Of a stretch of DNA of 64,000 nt, positions 20,939 through 31,874 are shown piece by piece. The notes under the pieces were generated by a model. It saw nothing but the letters and a program-made list of their open reading frames with translations, made no database searches and was not told the DNA's origin. This DNA is from Prosopocoilus inquinatus (Eukaryota; Arthropoda; Insecta; Coleoptera; Lucanidae). A program made the position numbers and the translations under genes. Location: contig CM069875.1 of assembly GCA_036172665.1 (NCBI GenBank), positions 13,224,001-13,288,000 of the forward strand. The letters run 5' to 3'. Position 1 is the stretch's first letter. Each line of letters begins with the position of its first letter.

Positions 20939-21511
20939 CCCGCATATTTTACACGAGGGCGCTTGGCTATTTGTGGAAGTGAAGCATTCACATCATGGCA
21001 GAACGCGAAAACGCCTCATTGCTAACTCCGACGGCTACCTTCCAATGTCTCATGTACTAGATTCCGTTCTCTAATTAATATTGTTAAAATAGCGTCAGTC
21101 GGAAGTTTATCTTTCTTATTTAATTTTTGGATAGTTCTTGCTCGTGAGAATTGCAGAGGATATGAAACAAATAAAAAGGTTTTACCCTCCTAATTTTTTT
21201 TAAATTAATTGTGAAGAGATTGTTGGTGGTTAAAAAAAAATATCAGCAAAGATATAACTTGTAAAACAAGAATATCATTACTGGTGCGGCCAGACCCGTC
21301 TTAACATATACTCCAGTATTTACTGCAAGAGTTAGGAAAATCCTGGTAACATCTAACTAGATTATGCAAATAAATTGTTGTAACAAAAATTACAACAATT
21401 CTAACAATAATAAAGCAATAAAATAACTTAATAATAATATAGTTTTTCTAAAAACAGGTAAGTTTCCGATTATTATGTCTCATTAAATGAACTTAGAAAA
21501 CTACAAAATAT
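20939..21511. other. Non-coding stretch
   Basis: No recognisable gene or repeat. Confidence 0.35.
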
Positions 21512-21713
21512 ATCTAGAAAAATTTTGTGCAAATCGTTCTTGATTGCAGTGAAAACCTCGAGCAGCCTCTGGACAGCTGTTTCAGCCCTGCTTGGGGCTT
21601 CTTCATGGCCGCCTTGCATGGGGGACTTATTAGGAGCAAATCCCGCTTCAATTTGTCTGTCCTACTGCAATGTCAGGTCAAAAAGCGATAGTAAGATGTC
21701 ACTATTTTATCTG
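21512..21713. repeat. Hammerhead-unit fragments in inverted arrangement
   Basis: 21512-21605 is a minus-strand piece ending inside the ribozyme at CTTCA. 21606-21713 is a plus-strand piece of another part of the unit ending at ATTTTATCTG. That endpoint is the same as at 9081, and it abuts the end of the Penelope-like element. The 5' strand of helix I is lost. Confidence 0.8.
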
Positions 21714-21715
21714 AA

Positions 21716-22440
21716 CAAAATATATCGTTCAAATTTGCAAAATCTGTTCTTTTATTAATTGAATTATTACACATTTTGAGCGTGTTAGACTCCTGATAAA
21801 GAATTTTAGCATTTTCAAATAAAAAATATGTTTAGTTAAAAGTGAATGTTCTACTAACATTGAATGACTCATTCTTTTTTTTTTGATAAAATATTTATGT
21901 TGATCTAACCTTTTTTTTTTAATTTTGGCTAGTTTCACCTATACATATATGCTGAGTTACAACTTTAATAATTTACCTGATAAACTAGATTTGGAGTTTG
22001 AAACTTAGGTGTTTTTAAAAATTGTAAAATTGTAAAAATAATGTTAAAATTATCAGAAGATTTACTGACTAAAAGTAAATTAATTTTTTTGAAAAAATGT
22101 TTATAAGAATCATGTAAAGGTTCTGTATAAGGTAATGATATGTATTATCCTGATTTTTTTGTGAATTATTAGATATATTAACATTTTTTATATGCTTTAA
22201 ACGATTATTTATTACTGAGTCAATAAACTTCTCAGGGTGAGAATTTTGAATAAGAATTGTTTTAATTAAATTTAAATTTTCAGTTATAAATAATTTGTCT
22301 GAAAGTAATACTGCACGCTCAATTAAACTAATAATAGTTGAAATTTTGTGACTTTTTGGTTGATAGGAATTAAAGTTAATATGTCTACCTGACCATATAA
22401 AAAACTTATGGAATTATTATTTTCTTTTCCTACTGTAAAT
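21716..22440 (-). pseudogene. Penelope-like element, post-RT region and GIY-YIG endonuclease
   Basis: On the minus strand the order follows Penelope-like elements: RHINFNSYQPKSHK and TIISLIERAVLLSD, INNRLKHIKNVN, a linker, then a decayed GIY-YIG nuclease with SCNSAY, LDQHKY, a His-rich SMLVEHSLLTKHIF and FENAKILYQESN. This nuclease nicks DNA for target-primed reverse transcription. Stops and shifts are frequent in the nuclease part. It continues, after an interruption by other elements, at 24905-25330. Confidence 0.82.
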
Positions 22441-23130
22441 TGTAACCTATTACGACTAACCTATGACTAAAGCCTTCGATTGTGTAAATCTGGATTATCA
22501 ATTAGAAAAGGCATATAATTACGGTATTCGAGGATGTGTTCACGACTGGCTAAAAATGTATCTACAGGAACGAAGACAAACGATAAAAACTGAAGTTGAA
22601 GAGAATGGTAGTCAACGTACCGTGTACTCACCATTAAAACAAGTGAAACAAGGATTACCTCAAGGCTCCACCCTAGGACCAACACTGTTTACTTTGTACT
22701 TAAATGATCTCCCTAACAGTATAATAACTTGTATAGTGATATCGTTGCTAATACTAACAAATTGAATCGGCAAATCAGTGAGTGGGACACAACTAATAGT
22801 TTAAAGTTAAATAATACAAAAACTTCCTTGATGTGTTTTAAATCTAAAAATAAGAGTCGATTTAAATTAGAGACCCCTCTAATCTGGTGTAACAAAAAAA
22901 GTTTAAAACCAATTGACACTATCAAGTTCCTTGACCTAACTTTAAAGGTACGTGTCCATTCGAGAGAAACTCGCGAGAGTTACTCTCGATAGGTCCTCTC
23001 AAATGTTTGTCCATTTGAGAGTATTTGACTATCGAGAGCTTACTATCAGACTGTCGGAGAGCTTACTATCGGACAGTTCTCTCATAACCGTGTCCACTGT
23101 TGATATTTAGCGTCGCGTCCATGATAGTGA

Positions 23131-23397
23131 ATGCCAAAAAACTGCGAAAATATGGACGTGAAAACAATTGCAGCTGCAATCATTGTTTATAGAGTTTTAA
23201 AAAGGAAAAAGGAACGAAAAATTCGAAGAAGCTGCTGGGTGAAACCGTGGATTCAGCGCAGATCGGAACTAGGAGTATGTTTTACGTTAACAAGAGAACT
23301 TGAAATTGAGGATGCTCAGCAATTTCGTATGAATGCAGTACAGGTTCAGCAGATAGAATTAGTAGGTCCAAAAATCGTAAAAACATATTTTCGTTAA
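23131..23397 (+). pseudogene. Harbinger nuclease (HARBI1-like) N-terminal fragment
   Basis: An 88-residue frame contains RRSCWVKPWIQRRSELGV, TLTRELEIEDAQQFRMN and VQQIELVGPKIVKT, the order of the N-terminal part of Harbinger transposases. The DDE catalytic core that should follow is missing; the sequence becomes non-coding after 23397. It cannot be active. Confidence 0.82.
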
Positions 23398-23823
23398 GTT
23401 GCTATAAAATTGCTGAATTTATTACTGTAAACATTAATAAAAAATTTATACTTTTATCTTTTTATAAAGTACTAATTGTAAGTAAAATTTAAAAAAAATA
23501 GGAGGTCTTTTCTTAATTATTCTTCATTATAGTGAATTTTAAAAAGACAGATTATGATTTGTGTACTCGTACAGTGTACTCGTACAGTCGCGATAATCCT
23601 AATCGAGACCACTATGAGCTAACCGCGTCCTTGTTGACGCTAGCAATAAAGGTTACAAAACTGTCAATCGATCTCGATTCGTTTGATCGCTACTGTACCT
23701 ACATTTTTAAGCTAATGTTTAGCATTAAAAATCTTTTAATAATATGGTTTTCTTTCGTTCTAATAATTTGATAAAATTATTATAATTTAATAATAAACTA
23801 TAGATAAATATGTATATACTTAC

Positions 23824-24020
23824 CTGGTTTCTTAAATTATGCAATTTTCGTTGTATTTTCTCTGCAGTACAATTAAATTTTGCTGATATTTCTTTCAATT
23901 CTTTATCTTTATTTTCCCGATTTCGGTATTCTTTACATTTCATATTTCATAAAACAGAGTTTTCTTCGTATACACTAATCAATTCTATTGTTTCATCTTT
24001 TGAACACTCTTTTTTAGGCG
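23824..24020 (-). pseudogene. MADF (Myb/SANT-like) exon of Harbinger element
   Basis: The minus strand encodes ETIELISVYEENSVL, an in-frame TGA where the family has Trp, then MKCKEYRNRENKDKELKEI and IQRKLHNLRNQ, a MADF DNA-binding domain as found in the second Harbinger gene. The exon ends at a consensus donor CCAG|GTAAGTAT (exon end 23824). Confidence 0.78.
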
Positions 24021-24904
24021 CTATTTCTACATGCACTCTCAGCAGTACTTTTAAAAATTCGAAACACGTTCGTATTCTGCGAGTTACTATCCAAGCAAGC
24101 AAGTAATAGCTTGTCCACTTGAGAGCAAGTTTCAGCGCGCTAGCTCTCGATAGTTGACAGGCACTCTCCGATAGTTACTCTCAGATATGTGTCCACTTGG
24201 GATATATACTCTCGAGAGCTGCTCTCGAGAGTATTTCTCTCAAATGGACACGTACCTTAACAGAGACACTCTGTCGTGGACTAGTCATATAGACACTTTA
24301 CGAAATAAACTCTCTAGTGTATGCTATGTTCTAAGGCGATTGAGACCACAAGTGTGTGACTTCACAATGAAAAACGTTTACTACGGCTATTTTCAAGCAA
24401 CTTTGCTTTATGGTTTAATGTTTTGAGGAAACGCGCCACAAGCAACCAGTATTATCAAACTACAAAAATGTGCTTTGCGAATAATGACAAAAAGTGACAC
24501 TGGTACACATTGTATACCTTTATTTAAGGCTTTAAAAATTCTAATCTTATCATGTTTATACATATATATCTGATGTATTTTCGTGAAAGAAAATATGTCA
24601 ATTTTTATAAAAAAATTTGATATACATAATCACAATGTAAGAACATCTGAAAACTTATGTGTTCCTAAACAGAGACTAGACTTATACGGAAAGAGTCCCA
24701 AATGTATGAGTATCAAACTGTACAATGCCTTACCATTAGAAATTTGAAAAATCACATTGTTGAATCGTTTTAAAATTGCTTTAAAATATTATTTAATAGA
24801 AAACAGTTGTTATGACGTAGATTCGTATTTAGAATTGCGGTGAATCCTATTGTAAATGCCAAATCATTTCATTGTATGTTCTGACCTGACATGTATTTTA
24901 TTAT

Positions 24905-25330
24905 TATTATTATGAAAAGAATTACATTTATTTAAAATATAATCAACTTTATCATGAGGTAAAATTAATAAAATATCGTCAACATATCTATAATATAAAT
25001 TTTGATCAAAAAATGACCAAAATTAGCCAATTAATGATACTTTTTTCTAATTTTTGCATAACAATTTCAGCTAAAGCAGGAGAAAGAGGTGATCCCATTG
25101 CTGTACCAAAAGTTTGTTTATAAAATTTATCATTAAATGCAAAATAAGAAGTATCAAGACATAAAGTTATTATTTCTACAAAATTATTATATGAAATGTC
25201 AGTATATTCTTTATTCTTTTTCAAAATTTAGAAAATTATTTAAAGTATCAGCGTTAACAAAATTACTCAACTTTCCTATATTAAAATCTAATAACTTTTC
25301 TTATGTTAAATTTAATAATGCTAAGAATTT
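24905..25330 (-). pseudogene. Penelope-like element, reverse transcriptase palm
   Basis: The minus strand encodes YTDISYNNFVEIITLCLD, then FYKQTFGTAMGSPLSPALAE and, after a small frame change, YYRYVDDILLILPHDKVDY with the catalytic YVDD. This matches Penelope-type RT rather than LINE or LTR RTs. The region toward 25330 is decayed, and the N-terminal RT part is missing. Confidence 0.86.
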
Positions 25331-25521
25331 TGAACATATAAAATAGCGACATCTTACTATCGCTTTTTGACCTGACATTGCAGTAGGATAGACAAATTGA
25401 AGCGGGATTTGCTCCTAATAAGCATGGGCGCCTTGCATGGGGGACTTATTAGGAGCAAATCCCGCTTCAATTTGTCTATCCTACTGCAATGTCAAGTCGT
25501 TTTTGGTCTGCAGTCGGAATG

Positions 25522-25586
25522 TCGAGCTACGTCTCTGCTGAAGAAGCCCCAAGCAGGGCTGAAATAGCTGTCCAGAGGCTGCTCGA
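25522..25586 (+). ncRNA. Hammerhead ribozyme, type I (copy E)
   Basis: CTGAAGA, helix II AGCCC/GGGCT with loop CAAGCA, and helix I TCGAGC/GCTCGA plus CTCTG/CAGAG are intact. After GAAA a C to T change turns the short helix III pair into a wobble. Confidence 0.85.
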
Positions 25587-25833
25587 GGTTCTCACTGCAA
25601 TCAAAAACGATTTGCACAAAAATTTTTCTAAAATTTTCATTATGCTTTGACAGCAAGCATGGTCGCCTTGCATGGGGGACTTATTAGGAGCAAATCCCGC
25701 TTCAGTTTGTCTATCCTACTGCAATGTCAGGTCAAAAAGCAATAGTAAGATGTCGCTATTTTATATGTTCATCATTCTTACATCGCAATTGCGAATAAAT
25801 TGGGCAAGTCGTTTTTGGTCTGCAGTGGGAATG

Positions 25834-25898
25834 TCGAGCTACGTCTCTGCTGAAGAAGCCCCAAGCAGGGCTGAAACAGCTGTCCAGAGGCTGCTCGA
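25834..25898 (+). ncRNA. Hammerhead ribozyme, type I (copy F, intact)
   Basis: All core bases and every helix are intact. This and copy A (8023-8087) are the best candidates for self-cleavage. Confidence 0.9.
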
Positions 25899-25940
25899 GG
25901 TTCTCACTGCAATCAAAAACGATTTGCACAAAAAAAAATT

Positions 25941-26365
25941 TTGCTAAGAATTTTGTTGGGTGGCTGTAACTATGAACCCATGGATGACAGACAATAATTA
26001 ATAAACTAAAATAGTAAAGGAGACTGTGGTTTAAGAAGTAATTGAAATTAATCTTCGCCCACAATAATTTTATATCCATAGATACGTATTTCGGCAGCTA
26101 AGCTGCCATCTGCAGTATGCTGCCAACTTAAAAGCTCTTAAAAAGATCTAAAAACAACCTACTCATTCTAATAAAATCATAGAAATGTCTAAAACTAACA
26201 AGAATCTAATCATCCTAAAATATATACCGGCTGTTTCAAATTGGGTGTGCACTGAAGGGATCTCCTAAATCGTAAGAGATACAAATTTGGTTAAATGGAA
26301 GAAAAGTTGCACGAATCAATGTTTAACTCGTATTAATTAACAGAATGATTTTTTTATTATATATG
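25941..26365. other. Non-coding spacer with a dispersed ~130 bp repeat
   Basis: 26228-26358 starts GGCTGTTTCAAATTGGGTGT and recurs at 35059-35194; related ends (CTGTTTCAAATTC) occur in the element at 45826-46461. No gene. Confidence 0.6.
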
Positions 26366-26994
26366 CAGTGTTTCCTAAAAGTAACGGATAAATTCTATAA
26401 AATGGTTGAGAAAAATGTTGCATAAAAACGCTCGGACAGGTCGGTTTTTATTTTTAAATCGTCATTTGGAGATGTAATTTTCAACCCCCGACCCCTCAAC
26501 CCCTAAGCGACAGCAACCTCAACTTTAAAAATTCAAATAGCAAGGTACCCCTTGTAATATCTCATTTAATAGCATTTTTTTAATGGAGAATACAATAAAA
26601 GAAACTTCAAAGTCGCTTGATAACTGAATAACTGAGATATTTAGCAGAATATTTGAAATCCACTTGCCAATATTCGAGTAGGCCTTGCTAAAAATAATCG
26701 TAGTTAAATGTCAAATACAATTTATTGACATTACGTATTGGAGTATTTGTTACTTGTTTAACATCATATTTTTGTTGAATGTCTCAGTTATTTATCAACC
26801 GATTTTCAAAGTTTTTTTATTGTATTCTCCATAAAAATGCTATTAAATGAGGTATATCAAGGAGTACCTTGCAATTTGAATTTTTAAAGTTTAAAAGATG
26901 ATTTAAAAATACAAATTGACCTGTCCGAGCGTTTTTCTGTAATATTTTTTTCAACCATTTTATAGAATTTATCCGTTATTTTTGGGAAACACTG
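26366..26994. mobile_element. Foldback MITE, 629 bp, near-complete palindrome
   Basis: Ends CAGTGTTTCC and GGAAACACTG with arms of about 280 bp (ACGGATAAATTCTATAAAAT, ACGCTCGGACAGGTC). The 6 bp direct repeat TATATG at 26360-26365 and 26995-27000 is the target duplication. No coding frame. Confidence 0.88.
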
Positions 26995-27092
26995 TATATG
27001 TCTAAGGCTGATCACATATTCATAAAGCAAAAGCACGTTTCTACAAAACGTTCTTGACTAATCTTGTTAGAACTTGCTTTTTCAGTGCTTAA

Positions 27093-27344
27093 AGCCGGCT
27101 ACTCATTATGCGGTACAAGTACTTGCCAATACTTAGCAAGTGCCGAGTAATGTGTATTAAAACGCGGCGTGCAACTCGGTATTACTTGCCAACTATCCAA
27201 AGTCAAACGGGCAAATATTAAACGACTTGGCTACGTAGAAGTAGCTGAGTAATGTGTACGGTTCAACTTTTATTTGCATAAATACTCGCCGAGTACTTGC
27301 CAAATTAAGTCACTTGCCAAGTACCGCATAATGAGTAACCGGCT
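27093..27344. mobile_element. MITE, 252 bp, TTAA target site
   Basis: Ends AGCCGGCTACTCATTATGCG and the complement of AGCCGGTTACTCATTATGCG, flanked by TTAA on both sides (27089-27092, 27345-27348). TTAA suggests a piggyBac-like or Harbinger-like mobiliser. Internal halves are also partly complementary. Confidence 0.85.
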
Positions 27345-27602
27345 TTAAATAGGACCAAGCACACACTGGTAGAGCAAAACAAAAAGCAGTTTAAAGCACG
27401 CTAAAATAATTGCAGTCAAAACGTTTTCACTTAAAGCATTTTGCTTTAAAGCAGTCAATACGTTTTTACTTAATGCGTTTCGATCTGTGAATGTGTTTTT
27501 AATGTGAAACTAAATATTACGCAACAAAAAAAATATTTCTGCTGAAGTAGACGTTTTTTCCTCCTAACCTATTCCGCTTTTCTTTAGCAGAGAGAGATGC
27601 AC

Positions 27603-27791
27603 TTATCTTTTTTCGATGAAACAAAAGAAAAGAAGAGAAAAAAATGCAATGGACAAAGTGTAGTACAGGTTCCATAGGTTTTCAGAGTATTTTTTAACTC
27701 TTTCTTCATTTATAGGATGCATCCAATAGCGTTTTCTTTTATTACTCATCTCCTCTTTTGCACACATTTGCAAAAACTGCCACAGACTCAT
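27603..27791 (-). pseudogene. Harbinger transposase N-terminal fragment
   Basis: A 62-residue frame holds KRKRYWMHPINEERVKK, the signature before the nuclease domain of PIF/Harbinger transposases, preceded by a short leader. The rest of the protein, including the DDE residues, is not found. Confidence 0.72.
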
Positions 27792-28381
27792 CGTCCGAAG
27801 TCATTGTAACAACTAATTATAATAGCGAATTTAATAAAAAAAAGAAATTAATTATGGTAGCGAGCAAACGTATCACATTTTTCTAAAAATCGTAAGATTT
27901 ATCTGTACGATTTAGTTTAATCAGCAAAAAGTGGTAAATGATTCATACGGAACATTTTTTATCTCTTCGTTGTTACGATGCATTGCTTTATAATTAAGGG
28001 TCGGACATACCTAGGATATCTGGTAAAAAAAAACCGTATAAATTGCATCAAAGGCAACCGTTTGATGTAAATTACGTGTGTAACATAATTGCCTTTATAG
28101 TTCCTTTCAAATTAATAATTATGAAAACATTATAATTCTTTAATGTAACTTTTAAAAAGACTGGCATAATACATTAAATTCATATCAATTTTACCGCCGT
28201 CACTACAAAAAGAATGCGAGTTTATTTCGGAATGAATCGGTTATGTAAACAAGTTTTTATATCCAGTCGGCCAGAACTGTAGTGGTTACTGCGTGCTGCA
28301 TAGACCTCTCGGGGTTGGACTGGTTTATTGTTTTCTTTTTACAGGGCAGACGCGTTAAAGATTAGAACTATTTCCGACTGT

Positions 28382-28526
28382 GGGGCGTATTCTGTTACTT
28401 TTTAACGGGCTGTTAAAATTTCGAGGTCCTTTAAAATTTAAAATACAGTTCCATGATTGCTTGTTACCATAGCAACAAAATTTAACACCCCTCTAAATTT
28501 AGCGGTTTTGATACAGAATAGACCCC
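28382..28526. repeat. 145 bp MITE
   Basis: Terminal repeats GGGGCGTATTCTGT and ACAGAATAGACCCC. A partial copy is at 11948-12066. No target duplication is obvious. Confidence 0.7.
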
Positions 28527-28775
28527 TATGATTGCTTCAGCATATTAGTAGTTCCTCGTATATTTAACGACACCTTCCGCCTAAAATGCGCCTAGGCCTC
28601 TTTATAATGCAGTAAAACGTTTTGCCCGAAAACATTTTGCTCGAGACCGTTTTGCCTGAAAACATTTTGTTTTATTAGTGTGTGACTAACGGAAATGTTT
28701 TGCACTGCAGCAAAACGTTTTGCTTTAAAGCGTCTTTTGCTTCATGAATGTGTGGGCAGCCTAAGTGTAAGTGGA

Positions 28776-28967
28776 TACAAATTAATATGTAATCACCTAA
28801 AATTAACCATCAGAAAAACCTTACAAATAAGAGCTAACCAAACAACGCGGAAATACGGAAGTAAATAGTCAAAAGACCCAAAAAAAAGGTTTTTATTCTA
28901 ACGAATAAATAAGTATAAATTCCCTGTTATTTGATACCTAAAAATCCTGAAAATAAAATAAAATATA
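28776..28967 (+). repeat. ~195 bp dispersed repeat, copy 1
   Basis: Shares AAAAACCTTACAAATAAGAG and AACGAATAAATAAGTATA with copies at 34520-34715 (same strand) and 34853-35037 (opposite strand). It abuts the terminal repeat of the foldback element. Confidence 0.78.
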
Positions 28968-29194
28968 TACAGTGACCGCCAAAAAGTTCGCACCATACGG
29001 AAAAATTTTTTATTATTGATTTTTTTTTTGAACTTTTTGCCGCAATACTTTGTGCATATTCCATAATCAAATATAAGTAGGACGAAGCTGGTGAGCAACT
29101 CTTTGTGTTCTAAAAATAGCACTTATTTAAGATACAAAATTAAAAAATTGTTGTAATTTGGAATTGCTGGACATATTAAACAAAATTTTAGTAG

Positions 29195-29354
29195 TATTAA
29201 AGAAAAACATTTACTTGCTTGTTGCTATGTATATTAAAAAAAACAGTTGATATACTCCTACGTATGAGTACTGTATGTGTGTCAAATAAAAAAGTTTCTA
29301 ATTAAAGCATATAGATGTTTCTTCTCCTCTGAGCGAACCACGAAAACATCAATA
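29195..29354 (+). repeat. 5' LTR of copia element
   Basis: 160 bp, starting TATTAAAG and ending CATCAATA, with TATT/AATA terminal inverted repeats. The last 70 bp are nearly identical to the 3' LTR. Confidence 0.88.
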
Positions 29355-29370
29355 TGGTACCAGAGCGTGG
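29355..29370 (+). promoter_or_regulatory. Primer-binding site of copia element
   Basis: TGGTACCAGAGCGTGG directly follows the LTR and resembles the initiator-Met tRNA-complementary sites (TGGTATCAGAGC type) of many copia elements. Confidence 0.75.
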
Positions 29371-29484
29371 TTCTCTTCAATAGAATCCTGGAAAGTGCTT
29401 GTTAGTTTCCCGTGGACTAGAATTGGTGGTGATTTGTTTGTAACTTGACACATCACTGGAAATTTTCGAGAATTTATAATAAGC

Positions 29485-30345
29485 ATGGAATTCCAAACGA
29501 TTGAAAAGTTAAGAGGAGCCGAAAATTGGAGTATCTGGAAATTTGCTATAAGAAACTTATTACGTGGAACTGAAAATGCGTATGAAGTATGTGTTGGTGA
29601 CATTGAGAAACCAGAAGAGTTAGCGAAGAATGCATCAAAAGATGAAGTGGCTGCTTATAATGCTAAGATTAAAATTTGGGATAAAGGCGATCGTTCTGCT
29701 AGTCAAATTATTGTAAAAACGTTGGATGTTAAAATAATGGCATTACTGGTTAGATGCGATTCTGCTAGAAGTATGTGGATCAAGTTACACGCAATCTTTG
29801 AGCAACAAACTAAACAAGCTGCTCATGTTGTTCAAGCTGAATTCTTCAGTTTTGCAATGAATCCATCGGATGATATGGTCACGCACATTGCAAAGTTTGA
29901 AGCAATGGTTTTAAGATTGCAGCAGTTAAATTTGAAGCCAGATGAGTCTTCTCTAATGGTAAAATTATTGGACACTTTACCGGATGACTATGAGAGTTTG
30001 CGACAAGCATGGTGGGCTAGACCTGAGGAACAGCAAACTCTTTCAATTCTGGTAGGTCTTCTGACATCAGACGAAAAGCGTCGGCAACAAAACTCTAAAA
30101 GAAATGATGAGCTGGTGGCATTGACGGCTTCTAAAGGAAAAGCGCAAGGAAAGAGTAAGCAAGCCTGTCACTGGAAAAATAAGCATTTACGAACAAATCA
30201 GGAATTTGACACTGACAGGAGTAAGCTTCCTTATTAATTTAATAATTTAAATGTTATAATTGCGGCGGTAAGGGACATTTTCGACGAAGTTGTCCAAGTA
30301 AACAGAAGCAGAAGAAGAAAGAAGAAGTGAACAAGCATTTATTGG
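29485..30345 (+). pseudogene. Copia gag
   Basis: The ATG at 29485 opens a 250-codon frame starting MEFQTIEKLRGAENWSIWKF, a UBN2/Gag-like domain with the conserved LPDDYESLRQAW. The frame stops at 30235. The CCHC knuckle (CYNCGGKGHFRRSC) follows at about 30250-30295 in another frame, so a frameshift lies between. Another shift near 30325 leads into the protease frame. Gag and pol were probably one continuous ORF, as usual in copia. Confidence 0.88.
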
Positions 30346-30352
30346 GGAAATT

Positions 30353-31871
30353 ATGTACACAGAAGCCGAAGATAATTTTTGGATCGTTGACACAGGAGCA
30401 ACAGATCATTTGACTTATCATGAAGAATGGTTTTCATCGCTTGAATTTTTTGAAACTCCCATCAAAGTTCACATCGGCGACAAATCGACCATGGATGCAC
30501 TTGGGAAAGGCAGAATTAAATTTAAGTCATTAGTAGACGGAAAATGGTTGGCATGTTACATGGAAAATGTTTTATTCGTCCCGGCAGCTCGTAGAAATTT
30601 ATTTTCTGACATGTGCGCTTAACAAAGGCATGTCATTTATTTCGTCTAAAACGGCATGCAAATTTGTTAAGGACGGTGTAGTCAAAGCGTGTGGAAAACG
30701 TTTTGGGCAGTTGTTTAAAATGACCGTTCATGTAATTCAGCCAAAAATATCTTCAGTGAGCGAAGCAAACCATCAGTCAAAAGATGCATTACAAATTTGG
30801 CATGAACGTTTAGGCCATCAAAATAAACGTCAAGTGCATAAAATTTTGAAGCAAAATGGTATTGACGTTCCAGTGGAAAATGAATACTGTGAAGCATGTA
30901 TTGAAGGAAAGCAACACAGAAACACCTTCCACACTCGTGAGCAAAGAGCCAAGGAACCAGGAGAACTTATTCACGCCGATCTTTGCGGTCCCATGGAATG
31001 CACTTCTTTAGGTGGAACTAAGTATTTTATCTGTTTCAGATGTGATTATTCGAGATTGAAAATTGTTAATTTTCTTAAAGAGCTGAAGTTTTTGGAAAAA
31101 TCACTGAAATGTTGCCAATGATTAAAAATCAGTATGGACGATCTGTGAAGGCAATTCAATGTGACGGTGGACGTGAATTTAACAACAAGAATGTACAAGA
31201 ACTTCTTAAGTCTAATGGTGTGAAATTTGTTGTCACGAATCCATATACACCAGAACAGAACGGTTGTGCAGAGCGTAGTAACAGAACAATTGTTGAACTT
31301 GCACGAACGATGCTGCTAGCAAAGAAGTTACCAAAAGTACTGTGGGCAGAAGCGGTAAATACAGCAGTTTATTTGTTAAATCGCACAGGCCCAAGTAAAA
31401 TCGAATCTAAAACACCGTACGAAATTTTCACAGGAAAATCAGTTCATCTAAATAGACTTCATGTTTTCGGTACTGAATGTCACGTACATATCCCGAAGGA
31501 ATCTCGTAAGAAGTGGGATGTAAAAGGGCAACGTGGAATTTTTGTGGGTTACTTAAATTGTTCGAAGCAGAAATGTAATATTTACACCAGAAAGTACTTC
31601 CAAAATCTTGTCAATTCTCTCCAGTAAAATAGATGACAGTTCTGTAATTGATGAAATTCAAACTTCTTCATCTGAAGAAGCAACAACCGAAATAATAAAA
31701 GAGCGACTCAGAGATCGAACAAAAATCAAGCCACCAGATCGTTTAATTGAAATGATGTTAGGTGAAGTTGAAGAGCCCAGAAATTTTGATGAAGCAATGA
31801 AATCAGCAGACAAGCAGTTTTGGAAAACAGCGATGGAAGACGAAATGGCATCTCTGGAAGAAAATTCGACG
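30353..31871 (+). pseudogene. Copia protease and integrase
   Basis: The protease has the active site WIVDTGATDHL at the start of the frame. After a shift near 30600 comes the pre-integrase HHCC finger (WHERLGHQNKRQVH, CEACIEGKQHR) and the first catalytic Asp in HADLCGPM. After a shift near 31100 the integrase core continues with IQCDGGREF and EQNGCAERSNRT, the other two DDE residues. The C-terminal part ends by a shift near 31610. A TAG at 31872-31874 follows EENST, where the family usually has Trp. Confidence 0.9.
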
Positions 31872-31874
31872 TAG

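Larger units (their letters stand above)
22946..24257. mobile_element. PIF/Harbinger DNA transposon, internally decayed
   Basis: Terminal inverted repeats AGGTACGTGTCCATTCGAGA and its near-complement at the right end, with a TAA target duplication (22943-22945 and 24258-24260) as in this superfamily. Inside are the two typical genes in opposite orientation: a nuclease fragment (23131-23397, plus) and a MADF-type DNA-binding exon (23824-24020, minus). Sub-terminal regions are rich in CTCTCGAGAG-like palindromes. It interrupts the LINE reading frame exactly. Confidence 0.88.
22446..24900 (+). pseudogene. Jockey-type LINE, RT C-terminal half, split by a DNA transposon
   Basis: The left part encodes RT motifs KAFDCVNLDYQLEK, YGIRGCVHDWLKMYL and QGLPQGSTLGPTLFTLYLND. 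The catalytic YADD box is lost in a small deletion near 22730, and the reading resumes in another frame (NSLKLNNTKTSLMCF). After the inserted element at 22946-24257 it continues with LSWTSHIDTLRNKLSSVCYV, YGYFQATLLYG and SIIKLQKCALRIM, and ends in a TTA repeat tail near 24895-24912. The 5' end is truncated, as is usual for LINEs. It sits inside the Penelope-like element. Confidence 0.85.
25338..25940. repeat. Hammerhead units: one inverted piece plus two plus-strand units
   Basis: 25338-25424 is a minus-strand piece beginning ATAAAATAGCGACATC next to the Penelope-like RT. It is followed by a plus-strand unit with an ~80 bp internal deletion and then a full plus-strand unit. The two ribozymes are 312 bp apart, the same period as the array at 7976-9081. 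Confidence 0.85.
27006..28761. mobile_element. PIF/Harbinger element 2, decayed, with nested MITEs
   Basis: Terminal repeats GGCTGATCACATATTCAT and, at the right, the complement of GGCTGCCCACACATTCAT, followed inward by (A/G)AAGCAAAAG. The TAA target duplication is at 27003-27005 and 28762-28764. Inside are a transposase fragment (27603-27791, minus) and insertions at 27093-27344 and 28382-28526. CAAAACGTTTTG-like palindromes are repeated at both sub-termini. Confidence 0.85.
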
